Source of the DNA: Pseudoalteromonas arctica
GTDB taxonomy: Bacteria; Pseudomonadota; Gammaproteobacteria; Enterobacterales; Alteromonadaceae
Direction of reading: 5' to 3'
Assembly (NCBI RefSeq): GCF_012927645.1
Contig: NZ_JABBMT010000013.1
Coordinates: 1-64,000, forward strand
Length of the DNA stretch: 64,000 bases
The notes under the pieces were generated by a model, which worked only from the letters and a program-made list of their open reading frames with translations, was not told the DNA's origin and searched no databases. Positions 9,653 to 17,611 of this stretch are shown piece after piece (the first letter of the stretch is position 1; each line of letters opens with the position of its first letter). The position numbers were made by a program, and so were the translations under genes.

Positions 9653-9765
9653 GTGCTGAGCACGAAGCTCGATAATAACATAGGGGTGGCTCATGCTACA
9701 CAATGTTGTAATTTATAAAAATTAACCGCCCTTTATATAATTGACCCAATTGTTAAGAGATTGAT

Positions 9766-9996
9766 ATGCCAACTATAGTTAACTGCCCAACGTGTAAAAC
9801 CCAAGTAGCATGGTCAGAAAAAAGCCCGCACCGCCCTTTTTGTTCTAAACGCTGTCAGTTGATTGACTTAGGCGAATGGTCGTTTGAAAACAATAAAATC
9901 TCTGCTCCAATCACCTCTGCTGATGATTTAAGCCAAGATATGATTGAAGATATTGAAGCTATGCTTGCTAAAAACGACGATGACTTTTTCAAGTAA
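9766..9996 (+). CDS. yacG: DNA gyrase inhibitor / zinc-ribbon protein YacG
   Basis: This small zinc protein of 76 residues has C7-x2-C10 and C26-x3-C30 (CPTC .. FCSKRC), followed by DLGEWS, the diagnostic YacG pattern. E. coli YacG binds GyrB and inhibits gyrase in vitro. The acidic C-terminal tail is family-typical. AAGAGA precedes ATG 9766. yacG usually follows coaE and zapD; here pilB occupies the intervening position and no zapD is seen. Confidence 0.93.
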   Translation: MPTIVNCPTCKTQVAWSEKSPHRPFCSKRCQLIDLGEWSFENNKISAPITSADDLSQDMIEDIEAMLAKNDDDFFK

Positions 9997-10005
9997 GTCT
10001 GAAAA

Positions 10006-10086
10006 AGGTTTGTTTGTGTAAATGTATAAACAGTCGCGAGGTAAACTCGCTGCTACCTGCGTAGCCGCGGGTTTGCCCCGTGCAAA
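10006..10086 (+). repeat. Family A repeat, partial copy
   Basis: AGGTTTGTTTGTGTAAATG, then GTCGCGAGGTAAACTCGCTG and a diverged second palindrome (CCGCGGGTTTGCCCCGTG). This is the right part of a family A unit, lying between yacG and the convergent transporter gene. Confidence 0.9.
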
Positions 10087-10107
10087 TACCTGCTAGGTGC
10101 TTTGCAG

Positions 10108-11340
10108 TTAACCCAACTTCCAAACTAAAAACACTAACGCAAAACCAACTAAATAAATCAGCCCTAGCCAACTCAAGCCACGTATTACTTTGGAATGTTG
10201 AATACTTGGCACTGAGCGAACTAAGCTAAAATTAAGCCATGCAAATATCGGCGTGGTTAAAAATGCTAAAGTCATAGCAAACGTGAGCATAGGGCCTAAA
10301 GCTGATTTAAAAAATAAGATCACCGCCATACCTGCCAGAGATTGCAAAATGAGCCAGATATTTAAACTGTGCTTACTTTGTTTAAAACCTAATAATTTGT
10401 GTGATTCGTTTAATGTGCGAGCGTAGCCATCAAGCACGGTTAAAGTTGTGCCAAACATACATAAAAACGCGATAATTGAAACCAATGGTCGAGCCCATTC
10501 ACCTATAGTCAGGGCATACATATCAATAAGCTGTTTAGCAAATGCTACGCCGCCGAGCTCTATATTCGCGCTTTGCCCGTATTGCACTAACACACCGAGT
10601 GAAAAGAATACTAATGCCAACCCAGCGGTTAACCAATAACCTAAATTAAAATCAAATAACCCTTGCGCTCTCGTTACCGTTTGTTGGCTTTGCTTTTCTT
10701 TAAGCCACAATGAGCTTAATGCTGAAATTTCAATCGGTGCTGGCATCCACCCCATTAGTGCAACCATAAAACCCAGCATGGCAAGCTCGTAGGGGGATGG
10801 TCCAACGTAATCAGCAGGTGCCATTGGGCCGTTACTAAATGCAATGGCTAGGGCTATGACCGTTGCTAGTGTAAGTAGCCCCATAATAGCCTTTGCGACG
10901 TTATCGAGTGCTTTAAAGTGACCGAGTAATAAAATGACCAAGCAAACGGCTAATATCAACCAACATAAAAAGGTCACTGAAATAGTGATCGGCAGCGCAT
11001 AATGCAGCAGACTTGCAGTAAGTAATAAAACTCCAGCGGTATTGACCACCGCAGCAATAATATTTAAGCCAATAAAACTATAAAAAAACCACGGGCCTTT
11101 GCTTTGATAGCCTTCAACTAAGCTTTTTTTGGTGGCGAGTGTGTATTCAATACCAAAGCGAAAAAACGGATATTTGAGTAAATTAACCACCACGATTAAC
11201 CAAAAAAGCTGCCAGCCAAAAATAGCTCCAGCTTGTGTTGATGCCACTAAATGTGAGCCACCAATAGCGGCAGTTGCCATTAAAATACCAGGACCGAGTG
11301 CGTTTAAACGGGTTTGCCAAGTTGATACTGCTGATTGCAT
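10108..11340 (-). CDS. Nramp-family transporter lacking the canonical metal-binding motifs
   Basis: A 410-residue polytopic membrane protein of about 11 segments with the Nramp layout: LGPGILMATAAIGGSHLVAS in segment 1, SLVEGYQSKGPWFF, and LGFMVALMGWMPAPIEISA in segment 6. Classical Nramp proteins bind Mn2+/Fe2+ through DPGN in segment 1 and MPH in segment 6. Here these read IGGSH and MPAP, so metal coordination must differ, and the substrate is unknown. The frame is open from a TTG at 11376; ATG 11340 is preferred because it leaves a short N-terminus before LGPG. It is a single-gene unit between repeats and hpf. Confidence 0.8.
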   Translation of the reverse strand: MQSAVSTWQTRLNALGPGILMATAAIGGSHLVASTQAGAIFGWQLFWLIVVVNLLKYPFFRFGIEYTLATKKSLVEGYQSKGPWFFYSFIGLNIIAAVVNTAGVLLLTASLLHYALPITISVTFLCWLILAVCLVILLLGHFKALDNVAKAIMGLLTLATVIALAIAFSNGPMAPADYVGPSPYELAMLGFMVALMGWMPAPIEISALSSLWLKEKQSQQTVTRAQGLFDFNLGYWLTAGLALVFFSLGVLVQYGQSANIELGGVAFAKQLIDMYALTIGEWARPLVSIIAFLCMFGTTLTVLDGYARTLNESHKLLGFKQSKHSLNIWLILQSLAGMAVILFFKSALGPMLTFAMTLAFLTTPIFAWLNFSLVRSVPSIQHSKVIRGLSWLGLIYLVGFALVFLVWKLG

Positions 11341-11433
11341 ATGCGTGCTTACTATATTGTTTTTATTAATAAGCAAGTTACAGCGTTTTAGCGTGGATTG
11401 AAAGTGAGATATTAGTAGAAGATGAAACGGTTT

Positions 11434-11461
11434 GCTAGATCCTAGTTACCTAGGATCTAGC
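11434..11461. terminator. Perfect 12-bp palindrome downstream of hpf
   Basis: GCTAGATCCTAG-TTAC-CTAGGATCTAGC forms a perfect 12-bp stem with a 4-base loop, 20 bases beyond the hpf stop. No U-tract follows on the minus strand, so termination would be weak or Rho-assisted. The CTAGG core also resembles motifs in the family B repeats. Confidence 0.5.
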
Positions 11462-11480
11462 GCCTTTATTTTAAAATAAG

Positions 11481-11837
11481 TTAACGTAAGTTCATTTCCT
11501 GAATAATTTCATGAGCAATTTCAGGTGTAGTGCTCACTGGTTTTTCGTGTAGATTGGCTTTAATTTGACCTTTACGATGTTTTAGTGCTGCATCGAGTTT
11601 TTTAGCCGCGTTTTTAATTGCAGGATAAAGAACTTCGTCTTCACCTTTAACCGATAAACGCGCCCCTTCGTATATAGTGCTGATTTCTGCTTGAAGCTTG
11701 TGGTGCTCTTTTGAAAGAATGATATCGAGTGCGATCAGAGATGGAAAATGGCTCGCAATTTTTGAAAATTTTTCGTTGATGTGCTCTCTAATAGAGTCAG
11801 TAACGTCAACATGGTGACCAGAAAGATTAATTTTCAT
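11481..11837 (-). CDS. hpf: Ribosome hibernation promoting factor (short HPF / YfiA family)
   Basis: This is a 118-residue protein starting MKINLSGHHVDVTDSIREHI, then KFSKIASHFPS, EISTIYEGARLSVKGEDEVLYPAIKNAAKKLDAAL and KHRKGQ, matching the single-domain HPF family. In enterobacteria short HPF binds the 30S A/P-site region and promotes 100S dimers in stationary phase. It lacks the C-terminal dimerisation domain of long HPF. AAGGAT just upstream of ATG 11837 is a good ribosome site. It is transcribed alone. The RaiA versus HPF choice is not certain, but length and sequence favour HPF. Confidence 0.88.
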   Translation of the reverse strand: MKINLSGHHVDVTDSIREHINEKFSKIASHFPSLIALDIILSKEHHKLQAEISTIYEGARLSVKGEDEVLYPAIKNAAKKLDAALKHRKGQIKANLHEKPVSTTPEIAHEIIQEMNLR

Positions 11838-11940
11838 AGGGTATCCTTTTTTATGTTACCTCATAACTAGTATTGGGGGCTATTTAGATTAACACAAGGC
11901 AGCAAAGCATAAATATGACATTTATTTGTCAGTATACCCA

Positions 11941-11962
11941 AAACCCTTATATAGCGGGGTTT
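11941..11962 (-). terminator. Possible terminator of ppnP
   Basis: On the minus strand AAACCCCGCTATATAAGGGTTTT forms a 6-7 bp stem just after the ppnP stop, followed by a short T run. The stem is weak. Confidence 0.35.
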
Positions 11963-11988
11963 CTAGCTACGTACGGAATATTTGTACA

Positions 11989-12300
11989 TTAATTATACGA
12001 ACAGCAATAATCGGCAAAGTCAGTTACTTTTACTTGGAAAGTTACGTTAGCATCAACGTTAAATGACTCACCCGCTGACATGGTTTGCCACTCACTCTCG
12101 CCAGGCAGTAATACATCCCACTGGCCGCCGTTTAATTCCATCAACTCTTTTTTGCTAGTAGCAAATTCAAATTCACCGGCTTGCATAAAACCTAACGTTT
12201 TAGTGCTACCATCAGCAAAAATTACCGTACGGCTTGATACTTTACCGTCAAAATATACGTTCGCTGTTTTAACCACACTTACATTATCAAACTGAGACAT
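11989..12300 (-). CDS. ppnP: Pyrimidine/purine nucleoside phosphorylase PpnP (DUF1255)
   Basis: This small cupin-fold protein of 103 residues has [43 protein letters not shown] and W..M.AGESFNV, the pattern of YaiE/PpnP. E. coli PpnP phosphorolyses several nucleosides to base and ribose-1-phosphate. The frame also allows a GTG at 12306, but AGGAG at 12308-12312 is spaced for ATG 12300. It is a single gene. It ends YCCSYN, with two adjacent cysteines. Confidence 0.88.
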   Translation of the reverse strand: MSQFDNVSVVKTANVYFDGKVSSRTVIFADGSTKTLGFMQAGEFEFATSKKELMELNGGQWDVLLPGESEWQTMSAGESFNVDANVTFQVKVTDFADYCCSYN

Positions 12301-12448
12301 CCTCACTCCTGTTTATTTAAGTTTATAATTTTAATTATGTTCACAGTGCCTTAACCGTACCAAGCTTGCAAGTGACAAGGTGTGAAAAATACTCACTTAA
12401 AACATAAATTAAGGCTAAAAGATGTATTTGAACATTAGAGGTTTTTAA

Positions 12449-12560
12449 ATGCATTCACCACAGAGAACACCGAGTTCACAGAGAAAAATGTAGTGATAGA
12501 GATTCTTCATAGGGGTTTTCCTCTGTGAAGCTCGAAGCGCCTCTATACATCTCGGTGGTG
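12449..12560. repeat. Family A repeat, degenerate copy
   Basis: ATTCACCACAGAGAACACCGAG..CACAGAGAAAA faces CCTCTGTGAAGCTCG..CTCGGTGGTGAAG, with the same nested inversion as the 201-bp units but strongly diverged. It is part of a 490-base gene-free stretch (12307-12792) that otherwise holds family C and D repeats. Confidence 0.6.
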
Positions 12561-12626
12561 AAGACATTCACTTAATCAAGTTAAAGCTGCTTGGCTTCGT
12601 TTCTCTCTACTCACCCTGCGTGACTT

Positions 12627-12692
12627 ATTGTAGGTCGTCATTTATGGCGACTGTTTTAATATTTTACCATTGACGCGCTAAAGCACGACTTA
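12627..12692. repeat. Family C repeat (GTAGGTCGTCATTTATGGCGAC)
   Basis: GTAGGTCG-TCATTTATGG-CGAC is the reverse complement of the element GTCGCCATAAATGRCGACCTAC at 16695 and 16957. The core is itself an imperfect palindrome (GTCGCCATaaATGGCGAC). The 3' part CTAAAGCACGACTTACAA appears only here in the window. Confidence 0.6.
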
Positions 12693-12750
12693 CAAATCTT
12701 CCCCCTCTAGCTAAGTCGCTAACTGGCGGCTGACGGCTCAAATTCCTTTC

Positions 12751-12777
12751 GTTGGGTTTCGCTTCGCTCTACCCAAC
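12751..12777. repeat. Palindrome GTTGGGT-N13-ACCCAAC (family D)
   Basis: GTTGGGTTTCGCTTCGCTCT followed by ACCCAAC is a hairpin with a 7-bp stem and a loop that can itself pair (GCTTCGC). Similar GTTGGGTAGAGCGAAGCGAA palindromes are widespread in gammaproteobacterial intergenic DNA (general knowledge). There is a single copy here. Confidence 0.55.
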
Positions 12778-12792
12778 CTACCAGCCAAACAC

Positions 12793-12832
12793 AAAAAAAG
12801 CCCACACTGCGTAAACCCAGTGCGGGCTTTTA
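12793..12832 (-). terminator. Rho-independent terminator of tkt
   Basis: Read on the minus strand: AAAAGCCCGCACTGGG, a short loop, CGCAGTGTGGGC and then a run of seven T. This is a strong stem 18 bases past the tkt stop. Confidence 0.9.
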
Positions 12833-12850
12833 AATTTTAATCGTTAAAGA

Positions 12851-14842
12851 TTAAAACAATTCGTTCGCTTTGCTAACGATGTTTTCTACCGTGAAGCCAA
12901 AGTGCTCAAACAGCTCATTAGCTGGTGCAGACTCACCAAAGGTGGTCATACCCACTACTGCGCCGTTTAGGCCTACATATTTATACCAGTAGTCTGCAAT
13001 GCCTGCCTCTACTGCTACGCGGCGTGTAACGCTTGCTGGTAATACGCTTTCTTTGTATGCAGCGTCTTGTGCATCAAATACGTCAGTCGATGGCATTGAT
13101 ACAACACGTACTTTTTTACCTTGCTTACGTAATTCAGCGGCTGAGTCTTGTGCTAATTGCACCTCTGAACCTGTCGCGATAAAGATAAGATCTGGCTCGC
13201 CATCACAGCTAAGTACATAACCGCCTTTTTTCACGTCGCTTAATTGCTGCGCTGAACGAGATTGTTGAGCAAGACCTTGACGCGTAAAGATAAGTGACGT
13301 TGGGCCGTCTTTACGTTCAATGGCTTGTTGCCAAGCAATCGCAGATTCAACTTGGTCACATGGGCGCCAGTTAACTAGGTTTGGCGTTAAACGCATGCTG
13401 GCAATTTGCTCTACTGGTTGGTGAGTTGGGCCATCTTCGCCTAAACCAATTGAATCGTGCGTGTATACAAAAATGCTTGGCACTTTCATTAATGCAGCCA
13501 TGCGAACTGCGTTACGTGCGTATTCCATAAACATTAAGAAAGTCGCACCATAAGGAATAAAACCTTTATGCAGTGCAATACCATTCATAATCGCTGACAT
13601 ACCAAACTCACGCACACCGTAATAGATGTAGTTACCGCTGGCATCATTTGCTTCAAGGCCTTTAGAACCTTTCCAAATTGTTAGGTTAGAACCTGCTAAA
13701 TCCGCAGAGCCGCCCATAAATTCAGGCAGTAACGGGCCAAATGCGTTTAATGCATCTTGCGACGCTTTACGCGATGCAGGGTTTGCTGGGTTTGCATCAA
13801 GTTGCTCAATATACGCTTGAGACTTTTCAGCCCAATCAGCTGGTAACTCACCACTGGTACGGCGTTTGAACTCTGCTGCTAATTCTGGATGTGCTGCTGC
13901 GTATGCGGCAAACTTTTCATCCCAGCTCGCTTCAAGTTGTTTACCCTTTTCTTTGCCATCCCACTGACTGTAAATATCAGCTGGGATTTCAAATGCTTCA
14001 CCAGTCCAGCCAAGGAACTCGCGTGCTGCTTTAATTTCGTCTTCACCTAGTGGTGCACCGTGACAATCGTGGCTACCTGATTTATTTGGTGAACCATAAC
14101 CAATCACAGTTTTACAGCAAATCAGGGTTGGTTTATCGGTGATGCTGCGTGCTTCTTCAATTGCAGTGCGAATCGCGTCTGAGTCGTGGCCATCAACGCC
14201 ACTTACTACATGCCAACCGTAGGCTTTAAAGCGTGCGGGGGTGTCATCGCTAAACCAACCTTCAACTTCACCATCGATTGAAATACCGTTGTCATCCCAA
14301 AATGCAACTAACTTACCAAGGCCTAATGTACCTGCAAGTGAACATGCTTCATGAGAAATACCTTCCATTAAGCAGCCATCACCTAGGAATGTATAAGTGT
14401 AATGATCAACAATGTCGTGGCCTTCACGGTTAAATTGTGCCGCTAATGCTTTTTCAGCAATCGCCATACCGACTGCATTAGTGATCCCTTGACCAAGCGG
14501 GCCCGTAGTAGTCTCAATCCCAGGTGCATATCCATACTCTGGGTGACCTGGTGTTTTTGAATGCATTTGGCGGAAGTTCTTAATTTCCTCAATTGGTAAA
14601 TCATAACCACTTAAATGCAGTAGAGAATAAATAAGCATTGAACCGTGGCCGTTTGAGAGTATAAATCGATCTCTGTCTACCCACTCTGGATTAGTTGGAT
14701 TATGGTTTAGATAATCGCGCCATAGTACTTCTGCGATATCAGCCATGCCCATAGGGGCTCCAGGGTGGCCTGATTTGGCCTGTTGTACTGCGTCCATTGA
14801 TAAGACGCGAATAGCATTTGCAAGTTCTTTGCGAGACGGCAT
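12851..14842 (-). CDS. tkt: Transketolase
   Basis: Thiamine-diphosphate enzyme of the non-oxidative pentose phosphate pathway, moving two-carbon units between sugar phosphates. The 663 residues equal the usual length. Visible motifs are [59 protein letters not shown], the ThDP motif [23 protein letters not shown] (about 155-190), and the transketolase signature [21 protein letters not shown] precedes ATG 14842. It is transcribed alone, divergently from metK, with its own terminator. In many proteobacteria gapB/epd and pgk follow tkt; here they do not. Confidence 0.98.
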   Translation of the reverse strand: MPSRKELANAIRVLSMDAVQQAKSGHPGAPMGMADIAEVLWRDYLNHNPTNPEWVDRDRFILSNGHGSMLIYSLLHLSGYDLPIEEIKNFRQMHSKTPGHPEYGYAPGIETTTGPLGQGITNAVGMAIAEKALAAQFNREGHDIVDHYTYTFLGDGCLMEGISHEACSLAGTLGLGKLVAFWDDNGISIDGEVEGWFSDDTPARFKAYGWHVVSGVDGHDSDAIRTAIEEARSITDKPTLICCKTVIGYGSPNKSGSHDCHGAPLGEDEIKAAREFLGWTGEAFEIPADIYSQWDGKEKGKQLEASWDEKFAAYAAAHPELAAEFKRRTSGELPADWAEKSQAYIEQLDANPANPASRKASQDALNAFGPLLPEFMGGSADLAGSNLTIWKGSKGLEANDASGNYIYYGVREFGMSAIMNGIALHKGFIPYGATFLMFMEYARNAVRMAALMKVPSIFVYTHDSIGLGEDGPTHQPVEQIASMRLTPNLVNWRPCDQVESAIAWQQAIERKDGPTSLIFTRQGLAQQSRSAQQLSDVKKGGYVLSCDGEPDLIFIATGSEVQLAQDSAAELRKQGKKVRVVSMPSTDVFDAQDAAYKESVLPASVTRRVAVEAGIADYWYKYVGLNGAVVGMTTFGESAPANELFEHFGFTVENIVSKANELF

Positions 14843-15001
14843 GGATTCTCCTACCTTTAACTGTATTTGCGCTGGTTATTGTGTATTTTTCAAGAACACC
14901 CATTCTTACTTATTGTAGGGCCTGTGTGCAATTAAAAACCTTGATTAAATTAGCTATTATGAAATTTTTTTAAGAACAAAAAGTTATTAGTAATTTTATT
15001 T

Positions 15002-15017
15002 AGACGTCTAGGCGTAA
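15002..15017 (+). promoter_or_regulatory. MetJ operator (met box) upstream of metK
   Basis: AGACGTCT at 15002-15009 is an exact match to the met-box consensus, followed without gap by AGGCGTAA (5 of 8). MetJ with S-adenosylmethionine binds two or more tandem 8-bp boxes, so this is a plausible minimal operator for product repression of metK. It lies 103 bases before the metK start; a TAAAAT at 15047-15052 could be the -10 element. metJ itself is not in the window. Confidence 0.75.
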
Positions 15018-15119
15018 AAACACTATGCAACTATCGTTGTTTTAGATAAAATACGCCCCTTAATTTTTTAGCGCTAATACCGACGTTTGTGAAGCGCAAT
15101 ATTTGTGAGCAGAAAGACA

Positions 15120-16271
15120 ATGGCAAAACATTTATTTACTTCTGAATCTGTTTCTGAAGGTCATCCGGATAAAATCGCCGATCAAATCTCTGATGCGGTA
15201 CTTGATGCTATCCTAGAGCAAGACTCTCATGCCCGTGTTGCGTGCGAAACTTACGTAAAAACCGGTATGGTGATGGTTGGTGGTGAAATCACTACCAGCG
15301 CATGGGTTGATATTGAAGAGATCACCCGTAAAACTGTACGTGAAATTGGTTATACTCATTCTGATATGGGTTTTGATGCAGACTCATGTGCAATTTTAAA
15401 CACCATTGGTAAGCAATCACCTGACATCAATCAAGGTGTTGACCGTACTAGCCCAGAAGAACAAGGCGCTGGCGACCAAGGCCTAATGTTTGGTTACGCA
15501 TGTAACGAAACTGAAGTGCTTATGCCTGCACCAATCACTTACTCACACCGTTTAGTACAACGTCAAGCGCAAGTACGTAAAAGTGGCGAGCTAAACTGGT
15601 TACGTCCTGATGCAAAATCACAAGTTACTTTTGCATATGAAAACGGCAAGCCAGTAGGCATTGACGCAGTAGTACTTTCAACTCAACACAGTGAGGATAT
15701 TTCACAAAAAGATTTAGTAGAAGCGGTGATGGAAACAATCATCAAGCCAGTATTGCCTGCAGAGCTTATCTCTAAAGCAACTAAGTTCTTTATCAACCCG
15801 ACTGGCCGTTTTGTTATCGGTGGCCCAATGGGTGACTGTGGCCTTACTGGTCGTAAAATTATCGTTGATACCTACGGCGGTATGGCGCGTCACGGTGGCG
15901 GTGCTTTCTCTGGTAAAGATCCATCAAAAGTTGACCGTAGCGCGGCATACGCTGCACGTTACGTTGCTAAAAACATTGTTGCTGCGGGCCTTGCTGATAA
16001 GTGTGAGCTACAAGTGTCTTACGCTATTGGTGTTGCAGAGCCAACGTCTATTAGTGTTGAAACGTTTGGTACAAGTAAGCTTGAAGAGTCACGTTTGATC
16101 GAACTTATTCGTGAACATTTTGACTTACGCCCATACGGCTTAATTAAAATGCTTGATCTTGAGCGCCCTATTTATCAGCCAACAGCCGCTTATGGTCACT
16201 TTGGTCGTGATGAATTCCCTTGGGAGCGTACAGATAAAGCAGACGCACTTCGCGCAGCAGCTGGTTTTTAA
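15120..16271 (+). CDS. metK: S-adenosylmethionine synthetase
   Basis: MetK makes S-adenosylmethionine from methionine and ATP, releasing phosphate and pyrophosphate. It is cytosolic. The 383-residue protein shows [32 protein letters not shown], the P-loop-like [19 protein letters not shown], and [13 protein letters not shown]. The open frame reaches a GTG at 15105, but ATG 15120 gives the family N-terminus [11 protein letters not shown], with AGAAAGA just upstream. It is a single gene behind a MetJ box with its own terminator. Confidence 0.98.
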   Translation: MAKHLFTSESVSEGHPDKIADQISDAVLDAILEQDSHARVACETYVKTGMVMVGGEITTSAWVDIEEITRKTVREIGYTHSDMGFDADSCAILNTIGKQSPDINQGVDRTSPEEQGAGDQGLMFGYACNETEVLMPAPITYSHRLVQRQAQVRKSGELNWLRPDAKSQVTFAYENGKPVGIDAVVLSTQHSEDISQKDLVEAVMETIIKPVLPAELISKATKFFINPTGRFVIGGPMGDCGLTGRKIIVDTYGGMARHGGGAFSGKDPSKVDRSAAYAARYVAKNIVAAGLADKCELQVSYAIGVAEPTSISVETFGTSKLEESRLIELIREHFDLRPYGLIKMLDLERPIYQPTAAYGHFGRDEFPWERTDKADALRAAAGF

Positions 16272-16294
16272 TATCAGCCTTTGTGTGAATGCAG

Positions 16295-16321
16295 AAAAAG
16301 CGCCAATTGGCGCTTTTTTTT
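16295..16321 (+). terminator. Rho-independent terminator of metK
   Basis: AAAAAGCGCCAATTGGCGC followed by eight T. The core AGCGCCAATTGGCGCT is a perfect palindrome, 24 bases after the stop codon. Confidence 0.92.
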
Positions 16322-16344
16322 ATGCCTGCTGATTATGTGCTTTA

Positions 16345-17145
16345 AGTAATTTATCCACAAAGAGGTTATGAGGCGCTACGCTTTAGAGAAGTAATTGAAA
16401 AAATAGCGGCTAGGTTTTAGGAAGTGGCTAGCTACTAGAGGGTATTCGAAGCCAGTGGCGTTTTTTTCTCATTTGCTCTCATTCACTTCTCTTTGTGCAA
16501 AAAGGTTTTTGACGGTGAGTATTATTTGTAGGCAAGCGACTTACCACCGCGGATGGTGAAGTTTTTGTCGCGAGGTAAACTCGCTGCTACCTGCCGTAGG
16601 CGCGGGTTTAGCCCGCGCAATTAAATAAAGTTGTTAATATCTTCTCTTCTCGGTGTAGCGCGCAGCGCCTCCTGCCCTCAGTGGTAAATCGCTTGTCGCC
16701 ATAAATGGCGACCTACAGGAGCGGGCTGGGTGTTACTTGTAGGCGAGTGGCTTGCCACCGCGAAGGATAAAATGTTTGTCGCGAAGTAAACTCGCTGCTA
16801 CCTGGCGTAGGCGCGGATTTACCCCGCGAGATTTAATGAAATGTTCTTTAAGTGATTAATTTACCACCGAGAACGCAGAGAAGAATTAGTGACTTTTTAC
16901 TTTTGTATTCTCTGTGTAGCGCGAAGCGCCTCCTGCCCTCAGTGGTGAAATAGACTTGTCGCCATAAATGACGACCTACTGAAGCACAGCAGATATTACT
17001 TGTAGGCGAGTTGCTTACCACCGCGAAGGTAAAGTTATTGTCGCGAGCTAAACTCGCTGCTACCTGACGTAGGCGCGGGTTTAGCCCAAGTAATTTAAAC
17101 TAGGGGCTAGGGTGTATTCGGAACCCGTTGCGGTTTTGCCTCACA
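16345..17145. repeat. Repeat cluster of families A, B and C between metK and dgkA
   Basis: About 800 bases without a gene. An inverted family B block (16345-16499) matches 22380-22527. Three rounds of family C/A follow. GTAGGCRAGYNRCTTRCCACCGCG occurs near 16529, 16738 and 17002; the CGAGGTAAACTCGCTGCTAC palindrome, intact or with one change, near 16568, 16781 and 17041; GTCGCCATAAATGRCGACC near 16695 and 16957; and ACCGAGAACGCAGAGAAG..TGCCCTCAGTGGTG at 16864-16948. A partial inverted family B copy ends it (17099-17140). The GAGG-type spacing is irregular, unlike the 201-bp array. Confidence 0.85.
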
Positions 17146-17147
17146 CC

Positions 17148-17555
17148 CTAACCTATCAATGTAAGTATTTTTTCATACCCTGCAACACCCCACACTATTA
17201 GCAAAACGAGTAGCGCTAGGCTAACTGCTGCTGAGGCAATGTCTTTCGCTCGCCCCGATAAAACGTGGTATTCAACCCCAACCCTATCGGTTAACGCTTC
17301 AATAGCTGAGTTAAGTAGCTCAACAACTAATAAAAATAAAAAGCTAATAACCAATATCACCCAATGTTGCAGTGATTGCGCAAGCCAAAATGATAATGGC
17401 AGTAACACAATCCCTAACGCCAATTCGGTTCGAAAAGCTGACTCTTCTTTAAACGCTGCTTTAAAGCCTTTAATTGAGCATTGAGTTGCCTTTAAAATAC
17501 GCCCAAAGCCTATGCCATTGGGTTTGTTTACTAAGTTAACTTCTGGTTTAGTCAT
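17148..17555 (-). CDS. dgkA: Diacylglycerol kinase (prokaryotic DgkA)
   Basis: This inner-membrane kinase phosphorylates diacylglycerol to phosphatidic acid. The 135 residues contain the family signature: KGFKAAFKEESAFRTELALG, then VVELLNSAIEALTDRVG at about 79-95 with the catalytic Glu/Asn pair, then a third hydrophobic segment. The N-terminus is about 15 residues longer than in E. coli. It lies 56 bases downstream of the LTA-synthase-like gene on the same strand, so the two are probably one transcript; that pairing fits recycling of the diacylglycerol the transferase would release. Confidence 0.93.
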   Translation of the reverse strand: MTKPEVNLVNKPNGIGFGRILKATQCSIKGFKAAFKEESAFRTELALGIVLLPLSFWLAQSLQHWVILVISFLFLLVVELLNSAIEALTDRVGVEYHVLSGRAKDIASAAVSLALLVLLIVWGVAGYEKILTLIG

Positions 17556-17611
17556 TTTATGATCTTTAGCGTGTAAGTTTTGCTTATCGGGTGATGGCTC
17601 AAACCATTACC

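Noticed and set aside
16345..17145. Insertion sequence or degraded transposase gene in the metK-dgkA gap
   Set aside because: No transposase-like frame and no target-site duplication; only short palindromic repeats.
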